NCBI GenBank assembly: GCA_905221605.1
Contig: CAJNDS010000558.1
Span: 710,001-774,000, forward strand
Reading direction: 5' to 3'
DNA length: 64,000 nt
Source of the DNA: Symbiodinium natans
Lineage: Eukaryota; Sar; Dinophyceae; Suessiales; Symbiodiniaceae
Below are positions 44,940 through 56,209 of the stretch, piece after piece (the first letter of the stretch is position 1; every line of letters starts with the position of its first letter). Made by a program: the position numbers and the translations under genes. Under the pieces are notes generated by a model, which saw only the letters and a program-made list of their open reading frames with translations, searched no databases and was not told the DNA's origin.

Positions 44940-47868
44940 CCTACCAGCAACGACACCGGCGCCACTGTGTTCGGGCTAAGGTCCCTTTTCGGGTGCCTTA
45001 AACGTCAGGCTCCTGTATGTTCCTGCTGAACAGGTTGTTCGATGCCAGGAAGTATGGGTCGACCTAGTTCGCTTCGAAAATGAGCCTTTCAGGTGCTTCG
45101 ACACCCTCCGGAAGAAGCGCTGGTTGACTCTCGCGTGAAGCCAAGTGGCCCTGGACCAAGAGCAGAGCATGTCTGGTTTACAGCTTCAAGGATTGAGGCC
45201 AAGCGCATCTGTATCGTGTCATGGGGCATTCAGGATCCCTCCACAACTCCATCCGTGCTCATCTTGGCATGCGAGCAAAGTGGTGCTTCACGACCTGGCG
45301 AGCTCAGAGGCTCAGGGTTTAAAGCCAACGCACCGATGAACAGGTGAAGAATGCTTAAGCAGCTTATAAACATGCTGTAGGTGTACCACAGCTATCACCT
45401 TCACGGCTAGGTCTTCATGCTTTGCCCGGAAATAAGGTTGCCGGCGAGCTGCGACGCTCGCCCCTGCAGGGCGCACATACCGAGAACACAGGCGTCTTTC
45501 AGGCACCTTTAGAGTGATGACCCAGGCCCCCCAAAGCACGGCAAAGCCCCAAGCCACGGGGGTCGAAGCACCTACGAGTACGCCGCGGGGGTTGCTGAGT
45601 AACTCGCACCGAAGAAGCTGGCCCAGACATCCATCATGGACCTGCACTTGCGCTTCTGCCGCGGCATGCCTATGAGATCATGACACCGACCAGGATGGGC
45701 TATTCGGCCTTAACATTCCCACAATGAACCCTGCAAAGGGCAGTTTAAGGGAATTTATAGGGTATAATAGCCCACCCTGGGAGACTTTTTGGCCAACTCC
45801 ACGAACAGCAGCCGGGACGCTTTTGTCTCCTGGCGCATGTTTCTCAGACTGGTGCCCAGACATGGAAGCGGCCAACAGAGCATCTTGCCTGACTGCAAGG
45901 AGGTTGAGAGATCTTTCACTTGATTGCCAGCGAAATCAGCGAGCACATGAGCACAGAACTTGCATATATTCTGGGGAGGGCTGGGCACACTCGCCATGAT
46001 CCACACATGGAAGGAGCAACTCTGCGTGTGTTGCTCGCGTGGTAAGCTGGTGGCCTCCAGGGCACTCTGCGTCCCAGCCCCCTGAGCTTTAAGCCGTTGG
46101 TCTGCTTGCAACTTGCGCGCAACAGAGACCCTGCATGCAGTTCAGACATAGGGAGATGCCGTGTGTGTGTGTGTGTGCGCCTCATCTGCAAGTTGAGCAA
46201 AAGCCAACTGTCGCCGGCCGACTGCAGTCCATTCTGCGCAGGATCCACCGGAAACCCGGCGGCAGAACAGATTGATGGTTTCTGGGTTGGCTAGAAGGGA
46301 AGCGACATGTAAGTCGAAGCTCCAAGAACTTGGAAACACGTCTGCAGCAGAAGTGGCCAGCTTGCCTTCTCAAAAAGCTGCACCCTCAGCCCCGCTGTCG
46401 GAAGGCGCTTCGGAAGACTGTGAGGCCAGAGCTTAAGGCTTATGTAGGGTCCTACAAGGTGGGGCATGGTAAGGGGGCCCCTCCTTGTAGGGTTTGGAGG
46501 TTCCCAAAGCAGGCGCATCCGTTTCGGCATCGGGCTCCTGGGGGTGGACGCTCACCGTTGAGATTGCCCTAAGCCCTTACAGAAAGCATAAAGCCTGTAA
46601 GCCCTAAAGTCTAACTGGCCGACACTTCTTGTCAAACTCCAGTCCCAGCTTGAGATCCGTTTCACTTATCAATCCTAGAGGAAAATATAGCCGTTGGGTA
46701 CCACGATTCATTTGCTATCTTGCACAGGACCTGGAACCATAAGACCCTATAGAGCCAAGCCCTCCACAGAAATTTGCGATGGGGCAGGTCAGGACGGCCG
46801 TGTCCTCAGCAAGTCGCTTTACGGCTTCGTACCTACCCTTTAAGATACCCTGAGCACCTTCGTCAAACTTCCCTTTAGGCCGTTCTGGAACTTAGGGCTA
46901 AGGGATGCTACTGCTAAGGGTTTCAGAGTCTCGGCGTCTTTTTGAGCGTCGAAGCCCGTCGAAACCTTGAAGCCTTACGTCCTTCGAGTCAGACGTCGGC
47001 CGAGTAATCTAGCCTGGGACTTGGTCACACGCCAGCAAAGCTGACGGGTGCCCTCACAACTCACTGGCAACGCTTCAACAGCAGCGGCTGACCCTATAAT
47101 CGTGATAGTCGTGAGCCGCGGCCGCTAAGAGATGCCGAGATGCACCGCATCGTGTAGCTTGGCCGTCTTACTAGGGAGGCAGAAGCCACTTTGAAGCTCC
47201 GGAAGCTACGGCTTCACATGGTAGCTCGATTGGGTTTAGAGTTCTTGGGGGCAACTGACAGTACAGCACATCTGAGGTTCGCAGCCGGCCCCTTCATTCG
47301 AATTCTAGAGCTTGGGGCTTCGGGGTCAGGGCGATAGGAGGGACCCATGGGCACACAAGATGTGGACTACATCTGGAATGGCTGCGCAGCTTGCGCGTGC
47401 GCTTTACTCGCCGGCCCGCAAGAGTCGCAGCCTGCACTCGAGGCCCGAGCCTGATCTTGCCAAGCTTCGGGTCAAGAAGCTGAAGCTGAAGCTAGGTGAG
47501 CAGGGGAGACGCAGGCCCGTCAATGAAGAGTGGGGGATTTGGGGCAGGGAAGTGCTTGTTTTTGCAGCAGACCGGCTACAGCCCCGAACCTGCACGACGC
47601 AGGTAAAGATGCAAGGGGTCGCCCTAAGCCGTAGACCCAAACAATCTTATAGGGTAGTGGCATGGTCTCTTCGTCTGGGCCCTTAAAGGGGGACTCCTGT
47701 TAAAGGCTCAGAGTGTCGGGTAGCTCAGTCAACGAAGTGGAAGAGCAGCCCGGCGCCAACAGGCACGGATCAGGCTGGCAAGTTGCCTGAAGCCCGAATC
47801 TCAGCGTCACTGAAGCCTCGGTTAGAAAGGATCAGCATGCAAGAGTAGGAGGGGTCTGAGGCTTTAGG
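44940..47868. other. Anonymous low-repeat region
   Basis: No convincing gene, no array units and no telomeric island. It holds the hairpin at 45696-45775 and a short GT microsatellite at 46158-46177. Short open frames on both strands lack motifs. Confidence 0.5.
45696..45775. repeat. Hairpin element family F, copy 1
   Basis: ATGGGCTATTCGGCCTTA at the left is inversely matched by TATAATAGCCCA at the right. CCTGCAAAGGG in the centre corresponds to CCTACAAAGGG in the copy at 50174-50245. Confidence 0.55.
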
Positions 47869-47939
47869 GTTTAGGGTTTAGGGTTTAGGGTTTAGGGTTT
47901 AGGGTTTAGGGTTTAGGGTTTAGGGTTTAGGGTTTAGGG
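47869..47939. repeat. Telomeric island, TTTAGGG
   Basis: Ten perfect units. Confidence 0.95.
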
Positions 47940-48107
47940 CCATGATTTGAGATTTGTGCTTGCGTGGAGGGTTGATGGAGCGGCAGGTATAAAGATGTCT
48001 GTTCCAACTTCAGCAGATATAGTTGCATGGTATTCACAGGAAACATCGTAGTCCTGTATCCGAACATCTCATGCCTCAAAACCCTAAGCCCTCAAACTCT
48101 TCTCAGG

Positions 48108-48165
48108 CCCTAAGGGTCCATGTACCTAAATTTGGAATACTTAGGCCTTGAAGTACTTCCGAAGG
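48108..48165. repeat. Hairpin element family A, half copy
   Basis: It carries CCCTAAGGGTCCATGTACCT and the central TTAGGCCTTGAAGTACTT, but the right arm is missing. Confidence 0.5.
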
Positions 48166-48205
48166 GAATCTGCCATACAGATTAACCGATGTTCCATATG
48201 ACGGT

Positions 48206-48295
48206 AGTTAACCCTAAACCCTAATAACCCTAAACCCTAAACCTCAAACCCCAAACCCCAAACCCTAAACCCTAAACCCTAAACCCTTAACCCTA
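48206..48295. repeat. Telomeric island, CCCTAAA/CCCCAAA
   Basis: About 12 units with variants. Confidence 0.85.
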
Positions 48296-48414
48296 AGATG
48301 AACCCTGGTAAGGCATCCTGAATTCTGCCCGGCCACCTCCGCACCAGAATGGCCTGCACTTCAAGCACCTTGTGCTTCAAACGCCTGATTCTCCGGAGCG
48401 GTGCCTGCCAAGAC

Positions 48415-48792
<378 letters not shown>

Positions 48793-49917
48793 CGCGCACG
48801 CGCGCGCGCACATCCACACAGGCACGCAGGCACTCAGGCACGCAGGCACGCACGCACGCAGGCACGCAGGCACGCACGCACGTCCGCGCGTCCTTTAATG
48901 ATGTTTCCGAAAACCTGCAGATTGAGGGCTGGAAGGTCCCTAAACCCTACACCCGATAATACAGGTGCCTTAATGATTAGAGTAGGGTTTTTGGGGTTAC
49001 TATAGTCTAAGTATTCAGGGACCCTAAGAATTTTTTTTGGCTTATTCCGACCCCTATATTCGTCGACCAGACCCTGCCTAGTCGACGAGTTTGAAAGTGT
49101 AGGGTTTGGGCTTTAGGTTTTCGGTTCCATATTCTCGGGGTTAATAACATGGGCATGTCATGCACAATTTGTGTTTTGGAACTACCCTGCAACCACCAGA
49201 TCTGAGTTACAGCATGGCCTTCGGACACTCGTTGCCACAATGCCGCAGGCCTGCAAAAGGTGCTTCAAACAAACTCCCCCAAGACATTCCTCCCCAGCAT
49301 CAAATGCGAACTCCGAGAAAAGATTTTGCGATTCAAAGCCGAAACCATGGGCTGTGCGGAGACCCTGTTGTTCAAGTTTCGGTGGTGTTTGGCCATGGTT
49401 CGGTTGCGTTCGTGCACTTTTCCCTGCTTTTGTTCAAAGTTTGGAAACTATCTGGTGTAGTGTTACTCTCATTTTTGTGTGACTGTTCGGTATTTTGGCT
49501 TCAAGCGGAAGGCCTGATGACCAATGATGACAAGTTTGTTGATGACGAATGCCCTTCATGTACCATCTGGTGTAACATCGGATTTCTATTGGTGATGATG
49601 ATGATGATGACGATGATGACGATGATATTACAGTGATTCGGGCCCTGCCCCGCTCTGCAAGAGTCACCAGTCGGAAAACGAAGTCTGTATCGGCCGAAAA
49701 GGAACTCCCGGTATGTTCTTGTTCTTCTAGTTGCCTGCACTTTAATTCCTATCTCAGAGACCTGAATCCATCATGCATCAAGCTCCCCCACACATTCCAT
49801 AGTCGATTTGGGTGTAGGGTAGGTGGGTAGGGAACTCAGAACCACAACCCTACTTCGGGATCCTTTAAACTCTGCTTGTAGCAGAACCCTAAGCCCACAC
49901 CCTACCAGACACTCACC

Positions 49918-49982
49918 CCTAAACCCTAAACCCTAAACCCTAAACCCTAAACCCTAAACCCTAAACCCTAAACCCCAAACCC
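49918..49982. repeat. Telomeric island, CCCTAAA
   Basis: About nine units. Confidence 0.95.
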
Positions 49983-50173
49983 ATCCCATGAACGGCACCT
50001 GTCGAAGGGGGGTTGAAAGCAAGTGTCGGACGCCCGGCAACTATACCCTCAAGCCAAAGAGCTTGGCGGAAAGGGTTTAGGGCTTGGGTCTTAGGGTTTA
50101 GGTTAAGGATTTAGAGCTTGGGGTTTTGGGCTCAGGGTGTGGAAGAAACATACCTGCACCCTCAGCTACCAGC

Positions 50174-50245
50174 ATGGGCTATTAGGCCTTATGATCCCCT
50201 AACCAACCCTACAAAGGGTCTTTTCAAGGGGTTTAATGGCCCATG
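50174..50245. repeat. Hairpin element family F, copy 2
   Basis: ATGGGCTATTAGGCCTTATG at the left is inversely matched by AAGGGGTTTAATGGCCCATG at the right. The centre is ACCCTACAAAGGGTC. Confidence 0.6.
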
Positions 50246-50881
50246 TAGGTAGTGTTTTTTTTTGGTTCTGGGTTTGGGGCTTGGGGCGTTGCGGGTTTTT
50301 TTTTTGTGTGCAAGGTTCGTTCAAGGGGCCCGGACAGTCCGGGTGCATTCCTGTCCTACTGCGGTATATCCATGTGGCACTGCTAGCATACATGAATCGA
50401 CTTCACATGGCCTTTAGGGTTTAGGGTTTAGGGTTTATACCCTGACCATTCTCCTTCTCGGATCGCCTGGCGGCCGCCCGAGTGACAGAGTCTTTACAGT
50501 TCCCCGCCTTCCATTCCTTTTATTCTTCGGTTGTGTGCTCTCCTTTTTTGTGCTGCTGTCGGGTGCGTTGGTGTTTGTGTCCTTGGTTCCGCTGCTTTGC
50601 CCGGGCTTCTCATCCTGCCTCTCTCTCGGTCCTTGCCAGTTTCGTGCCCCGGCCCGCAGCGCTTCTCTCCTGTGGCCTCTCTGTTTAGGGTTTAGTGTTT
50701 AGGGCCCAATCTTGACGAATTCCGGAACAACTGTTGCCTACAGAGGGGAGAAAGAACTTCTAGAACCCTACTACTTCAATGCACAGTGACACAGGGGGAC
50801 AGGCAGGGGGATGGCACTCATAATCATAATATGCGAAACCGAGCCCGACATCCATGTTTCCATCTACATCTTCGTAAACTA

Positions 50882-51000
50882 GGACTATATGGGTGGTTGT
50901 CAAAGTTATGGTCCCTTTTTGGGGCCCTAGTTTAATACGGCACCTTATGTTTAGGGTACCCAAAAAGGGATCATAATTTTGACAGCCATCCATATGGACT
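50882..51000. repeat. Hairpin element with arms of about 40 bp
   Basis: The left arm contains TGGTTGTCAAAGTTATGGTC followed by CCTTTTTGG. The right arm is its close inverse, CCAAAAAGGGATCATAATTT followed by TGACAGCCATCCATAT. The minus strand to its left (about 50760-50870) reads EDVDGNMDVGLGFAYYDYE in one frame, a possible exon edge, so this could be an intron-resident element. That exon is uncertain. Confidence 0.6.
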
Positions 51001-51739
51001 TGAAACATTTCGTCGAATGATCCCAACACCATCAGACCATGCCAAAGTCAACGAAACTCAAGGTTCAACTTATAGGGTTCTTCAGAAGGAGGGGGCTCAA
51101 GCTGGGGGTAGGTGCTAATCTTCGGGAAGCCTACAAAGCCTTAGGGAGTCGTGGGGAGTCTTAGGGAACCTTGGGTTACATACCTCCCTTTGAACCCCCT
51201 CTCCCTTAAGAACCCTAAACCCTAAACCCTAAGCCCCTAAATTGTGGCATCGTCGGCGATGGCGACTCAGTCCCTAGAGCTCTCAGCTCTTGAAAACGTA
51301 CATCGGACCCCAGCACGGCGCGGCCACCAGCCTCGAGGTCCCCAATCATGTGGGTGGTAATGTAGGCTTTATATTTCTTGTACCCCCAAAAGGACACCCA
51401 GTATATACACTCACCAATATGAAAAAGGAACCTTATATACACTAACCAAGAACAGCAATATATACCCTGCTATAACACCATGAATAGTTCTTCTTTCAGG
51501 GTGGGCTTGAGGGATGTGAACCTTGAGGCCCCTAAACCCTCAACCCGAAACCCTAAACCCAAAACCCGTATACCCCAAAACCCCCCCCCCCCCCCAAAAA
51601 AAAAACAAAAACAGCAAGATAGGCTGCCATTGGAGATCCGAGTAGCATACCAGGGGCCGAAGAAGGCGAGTTCAGGAACGCCGAGCCCGCAGCGAAAACG
51701 GCCACCTCCGTAGGTTCGATGACGCCCCCAGGCTGCTCC

Positions 51740-51803
51740 TGCTTGACAGGGTTTAGGGTTTCTAGGGTTTAGGGTTTAGGGTTTAGGGTTTCGGGTTCTA
51801 GGT
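51740..51803. repeat. Telomeric island, TTTAGGG
   Basis: About seven units with TTTCGGG and TTCTAGG variants. Confidence 0.8.
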
Positions 51804-51912
51804 TCTAGGGTTTAGGCTTGTAGGTTCGCAGCGTTTTGAGCTTTAGAGTGCATTGCTCTGAGATACCGCGGTGCACGGCTCAACATCCCTGGATGGTTCT
51901 CGTCCATGTCGG

Positions 51913-52029
51913 GTTCATAACTTAGCAACTGTACTTAGAACCCAATTATCGGACTATTAGAGTACTTACGGGGCTTAGAAGTGGTTTATAACCACACTTG
52001 TAGTTGCTTAGTTGCTGAGTTCATAACTT
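51913..52029. repeat. Small inverted-repeat element flanked by an 11-bp direct repeat
   Basis: GTTCATAACTT occurs on both sides (51913-51923 and 52019-52029). Between them the ends AGCAACT and AGTTGCT are inverted. This has the form of a small nonautonomous DNA element with its target duplication. Confidence 0.5.
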
Positions 52030-52041
52030 CCTTGCTGAGAT

Positions 52042-52143
52042 TTGGGATGTTCCCCCTTACACCAACAGTGCTTAATGGGGACTGTACTAGGGGGGTACTA
52101 TCATCCCTATTGAGGACTGTAAGTATAAGGGGGAACTTCCCAA
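52042..52143. repeat. Hairpin element with 18-bp ends
   Basis: TTGGGATGTTCCCCCTTA at the left and TAAGGGGGAACTTCCCAA at the right form a near-perfect inverted pair around an inner GGGGACTGTA / TGAGGACTGTA direct repeat. Confidence 0.65.
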
Positions 52144-52144
52144 G

Positions 52145-52240
52145 CTGAGTTCATAAGCCCCCCAAAAGTGCACACGTTCAGTTTTAGAGGGGATTTGGTG
52201 GTATCCCAAAAAGTGTAAGGTGTACTCATTCAGCTACTAC
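52145..52240. repeat. Repeat family D, copy 1
   Basis: It shares GAGTTCA, AAAGTGCACAC, TCAGTT and TATCCCAAAAAGTGTAA-GTG in order with 53268-53375. It contains two direct CCCAAAA(A)GTG motifs. It adjoins the end of the last called exon of the beta-propeller gene. Confidence 0.6.
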
Positions 52241-52256
52241 GATAACCCCTCAACAC

Positions 52257-55200
52257 CTGACCCCAAAAGGAACAGGGCTCCTTGTTCTTGAGGAGCGTGA
52301 GGTTGCCCCCATGGGAACTTGCAGCATAGACTGTGCCATCCTTCGTGTTGATGAGGGGGATACCCCCTGCATCCGGTAGGCACGTAATGCCATCAACTCG
52401 ATCAAGGTGGGCCGCCCTCTGTGCCACGTGTTCCTCGTCACCGGCGGCTCCGATATGATCCCAATCCTTCTCGTCCCAGCGCCAGATTTGCATGCCTGTT
52501 GTCGCATCAAGAGCCAGAACTGCATTCTTCGAAACTCGAACACCCTGGGCTCGCCGGTACCTTAGAGACCACAGAACCCTAAAATTGGGGTCATGCATGC
52601 CATACGACGCTCATCCCTACAAAAACCCATTTTCGGGACTCATGTGGTTTTCCAAGGTACTCCGGGAAGCTCAAGTATTGCTCCAGCTGCTCAGCATACA
52701 TGATTTCGGGTCGCGCATTGTTGTTTCCGACAGCAGCGACAACGGCCAAAGGTCCTCCTTCAAAGAGACGGCCAACTGCCTCTGACGTCGCAACACCCAG
52801 ACGAACCCTATAGGAGGTTCATGATACTTAGTAACCCAAAAGTAACTGCGCGCATAGCCCAATAATAACCCTATTTGGGCACCGAGGAGCTTCTAAGCGG
52901 CTTAGAACTACACTTCTACTTGGGTTACCAAATGCCCTGAACCTCCACAAGTATCCCTAAGGGTCCATGTACCTATATAGTATATACTTGGGCCCTAAAG
53001 CTACTATATGGGAACCCCTTTAAGGCCCAAGTATATATTATATAGGTACATGGACCCTTTGGGTATGTAAACCACTTCCAAGCACTCCCAGCTGCAGGGT
53101 ATTGACCACTCTTGAGCTCACCCTCGAGCTGATGTCGCCACACCACTGCACCATTCATGTCAAAGGCCGTCAGGAAATGTGTGCCGGAGTTGAAGGAGTT
53201 GTAGAAGCCTGTGCAGCTCTTGGATTTAATCCAATTTAACTAAACCCTCATTACCCTAAACCCTATCTTAGTTGCAGAGTTCAGAAATCCCAAGAAAGTG
53301 CACACTGTCAGTTCTATTGGGGGGGGGGGGGAGTATAGTATCCCAAAAAGTGTAAAGTGTGCTCACTCAGGTACTAAGCTATAGACCCTATAGACCCTAT
53401 AGACCCTATAGACCCTCTAGACCCTCTAGACCCTATAGACCCTAAACCCTAAACCCTATAGACCCTAACGCCTCGGTCCGGGTGGTGCTGGCCATCTGGG
53501 GGCATCCCATGAGCGACGTAGAAAAGACCATTCGGGCCTAAGACGCCTCCTCCTGTGCCTTGCGGACGAAATGAACCCTAAAAGGGTTTAGGGTTTAGGG
53601 TTGAGGGACCCTAAAAGGGTCTATGGTTCAAATACCATTATAATGGGAATTATGGACTAAATGAAACTTAAAAGGGTTTATGGTTCAAATACCTTAATAG
53701 GAGTTATCGTAGCCAGGGTATTGGTATATGACCCCAGTTTTAGGGATCATTTCCTCCCCAAGGTGCTGCACATGCCCTCAGGCCCATAGGAGGGCCCAGA
53801 TTTCCACAGCAGGTCTCCCTGAAATGTCAGGCGAAAAGCACAACCGCAGGAGCTGGCAAATAAGAGCGTTCCGTCCCCGGGTGTGACGGGAGACAGGTTC
53901 CACAACACGTCATCGGTTGTGAAGTTCCACAGATGCTCACCGCTGGACGCATTGAGGGCCAGGAGTGTGTCGCTTCCGTCGAAAGCATTCCTTAACTGAG
54001 TTGGATTTTGGGGCCCGGTGGACCCTTTGCAAGCCCTGAAACCCTAAACCCTAAACCCTAAACCCTAAACCCTAAACCCTAAACCCTAAACCCTAAACCC
54101 TAAACCCTAAACCCTAAACCCTAACCCTAAACCCTAAACCCTAAACCCTAAACCCTAAACCCTAAACCCTAAACCCTAAACCCTAAACCCCAAACCCCAA
54201 ACCTAAGTTAAGGGCGAGTTCCGATATTAAGGAAAGCCAGGCCTCACTAAGGCAGACACAAAGAGGTGTTCGCCTGACAGCAGAAGGGACCCGGCATCAG
54301 TTCCTTGGTGCCAAGAAGTCGAGCTTAGGGGTTTAGGGTTTTGGGTTTAGGGTTTAGGGTTTAGGGTTTAGGGCCCGGGAGGATCCAAAAAGTAGATCCC
54401 CTCAAGGGGTCCTACCGTAGTGTCGGGTACTATTTGGGGGTTCTACTTCCTCCCAGGGGTCTGGGAAGTACATGCTCCAAGGGTTTTGGGTTTTTGGGCG
54501 GTTTAGGGTTTAGGGTTTAGGGTTTAGAGTATGTATTGACTTTATAGGGCTTATAAGGATGTAGGGCTTCTGGGGTTTCTAGGTTTTTTAAGGGTCTAAG
54601 GGGCACCAGGACCTTAAAGCAAAAACCACAGCATGGGGGAAAGACGGGACTGACCAAAAAGCAAGGTCCGTGGTTGATGGGGAAGGAGACGTTCAGCTTG
54701 GCTTTGCCAGTTTCCATACCTTGACTTCCGACTGCAAAAAAATGGAGGTTTCCGAAAGGAGGTTGAGGGGTCCCTATCATGAGGAGTTGAGTTTTTTTTG
54801 TTGGGGGGGGTATATTCGAGGGACCTTATGTTAAGGAATGCCCAAAATACTCCTTTAAAGAGGAATGCCCAACATACTCCTTTAAAGAGGATCCTCAAAG
54901 GGAAAGATATCCCGACAGTGTGGCCAGGTACTAACGCCATACACCCGCACGTGTCCATGTCCATAACCTGGTTTGAAGTTCTTTCCCCTGGTCTGGGAGG
55001 TCAGAAAGTAGATGATGCCTCTGCCCATCGCCGGGGACGTGTCGCAAGGCTCGTCCTGATGGAAGACCCAAAGCAACTCTCCAGCTGGACTGAACTTCCG
55101 AACTCTGGTGGTGGTTGCGACATAGATGTTCCTTTATGTGGCGGGGATCTGGCTGAAACAACCAACAACCGATGTCTTTCTTGCCTAGGAAATGTTGGGA

Positions 55201-55290
55201 AACTCCACCCGAAAGTCTACCAAAACTGATCGCGCAGGCACCGCTGCGCATCGATGAGGGGCGAATGCCTGACTTGCTCATCCAGCTCAT
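52257..55290 (-). CDS. Multi-exon PQQ-like beta-propeller protein (partial gene)
   Basis: Reading the minus strand, at least eight exon-like pieces carry PQQ/quinoprotein-type blades. They are at about 55290-55242 (HSPLIDAQ), 55131-54936 (IYVATTTRVRKFSPAGELLW and TSPAMGRGIIYFL), 54745-54640 (uncertain), 53990-53757 (DTLLALNASSGEHLWNF and GDGTLLFASSC), 53560-53471 (GPNGLFYVAHG), 53218-53075 (HFLTAFDMNGAVVWRHQLEG), 52781-52640 (uncertain) and 52544-52257 (NAVLALDATTGMQIWRW and INTKDGTVYAASSHGG). The alternating LALD..TG...W and DG..Y.AS phrases are typical of these repeats. Such proteins bind quinone cofactors or act as scaffolds, and I cannot tell which applies. Several junctions fit GT-AG, for example an intron at 55241-55132. 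Introns hold hairpins and telomeric repeats. Both gene ends are unresolved, and it could be a pseudogene. Confidence 0.65.
52811..52953. repeat. Hairpin element family B, copy 3 (in an intron)
   Basis: The left end AGGAGGTTCATGATACTTAG precedes TAACCCAA. The right end has TTGGGTTACCAAATGCCCTG then AACCTCC. It lies in the intron between the exons at 53218-53075 and 52781-52640, directly next to a family A element. Confidence 0.7.
52955..53060. repeat. Hairpin element family A, copy 3 (in an intron)
   Basis: Two arms of about 46 bp are nearly perfect inverses (AAGGGTCCATGTACCTATAT, then ATATACTTGGGCC). By hand I count about three mismatches. With copy 3 of family B it makes up most of one intron. 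Confidence 0.75.
53268..53375. repeat. Repeat family D, copy 2 (in an intron)
   Basis: It matches 52145-52240 and carries an added G run at 53321-53333. Confidence 0.6.
53384..53466. repeat. CCCTATAGA array grading into CCCTAAA (in an intron)
   Basis: About seven units of CCCTATAGA or CCCTCTAGA (period 9) are followed by CCCTAAA. It looks like a locally amplified telomere-derived variant. Confidence 0.8.
54034..54206. repeat. Long telomeric island, CCCTAAA (in an intron)
   Basis: About 24 units. It lies within the intron upstream of the exon at 53990-53757. Confidence 0.95.
54320..54530. repeat. Two short TTTAGGG islands in an intron
   Basis: Islands at 54326-54373 and 54499-54527, about five and four units. 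They are opposite in orientation to 54034-54206. Confidence 0.8.
54832..54892. repeat. 27-bp direct duplication
   Basis: AGGAATGCCCAA(A/C)ATACT followed by CCTTTAAAG occurs twice in a row. Confidence 0.75.
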
Positions 55291-55307
55291 TCTCCCACAC
55301 CTATACT

Positions 55308-55400
55308 GAACTTGGAACCCTAGACAATACGATAAATTCTAGCTGTTTCTTCGGGATTAATGTACCCAAGAAATTCTAAAAATGTATTTCCAAGTATCCC
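55308..55400. repeat. Dispersed repeat family E, copy 1
   Basis: It shares CTGAACTTGGAACCCTAG, then CAGCTG-TTCTT-like, AATTCTA and GTACCCAA motifs with 57993-58110. Confidence 0.55.
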
Positions 55401-55417
55401 GAAGCTTCAGGTGTTGA

Positions 55418-55535
55418 AACCCTAAACCCTAAACCCTAAACCCTAAACCCTAAACCCTAAACCCTAAACCCTAAACCCTAAACCCTAAACCCTAAACCCT
55501 AAACCCTAAACCCTAAACCCTAAACCCTAAACCCA
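55418..55535. repeat. Long telomeric island, CCCTAAA
   Basis: About 17 perfect units. Confidence 0.95.
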
Positions 55536-55675
55536 AGCTTTGTTTAAAAATGTTTCCCACGTCTCCCGAAGCACCCACGAGGGCCGGCTGAGGCTCTGGG
55601 GGGACGGCCAGGAGATGCTGTTGCCTGGGGCTCAAGGAAGGCACAGTACGGAAACAGCAAAAAGCCTGCGTTGTG

Positions 55676-55817
55676 GGTTTAGGGGTTTAGGGTGTAGGGT
55701 TTGGGGTTTAGGGTTGAGGGTTTAGGGTTCAGGGTTTGGTTTAGGGTTTAGGGTTTAGGGTTTAGGGTTTAGGGTTTAGGGTTTAGGGTTTAGGGTTTAG
55801 GGTTTAGGGTTTAGGGT

Positions 55818-55849
<32 letters not shown>

Positions 55850-55984
55850 GGTGAGGGTTTAGGTTTAGGGTTTAGGGTTTAGGGTTTAGGGTTTAGGGTT
55901 TAGGGTTTAGGGTTTAGGGTTTAGGGTTTAGGGTTTAGGGTTTAGGGTTTAGGGTTTAGGGTTTAGGGTTTAGGGTTTAGGGTG
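55676..55984. repeat. Longest telomeric island, TTTAGGG
   Basis: About 44 units, with a GGGTTGA variant block at 55815-55853 that looks like a separate local amplification. It faces the CCCTAAA island that ends 140 bp upstream. Confidence 0.95.
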
Positions 55985-56209
55985 TGTCAGGGGAGGGCGC
56001 GCGCTCGGGTGTGAAACACCCCGGGCCGCGCGCTCGCGTTGCCCGTCAACCCACCCCGGCCGCCCAAACTTTTCTCTATTAGGGTTTAGGGTTTATGGAA
56101 TTTATTTTCTTGTGCCCTGATGCTTGCTTTGATGTTTTTAAAGTTGCGCTGTTAGGGTTTAAGCTGGGGTTGGGGGGTAGCCTCGGCCCTTTTCGGGCCT
56201 TCGGCGTGT

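Larger units (their letters stand above)
48900..50760. other. Anonymous region with small repeats
   Basis: No gene is called. It contains a GAT microsatellite (49592-49629), a telomeric island (49918-49982) and the hairpin at 50174-50245. A 158-codon plus-strand frame at 49160-49636 ends in the GAT repeat and shows no recognisable motif. Confidence 0.5.

Noticed and set aside
47714-47800. GGTAGCTCAG-like start suggesting a tRNA
   Set aside because: No acceptor stem pairing, anticodon arm or T arm could be built.
55676-55984. Possible true chromosome end
   Set aside because: Non-telomeric sequence continues on both sides for kilobases, so it is interstitial.
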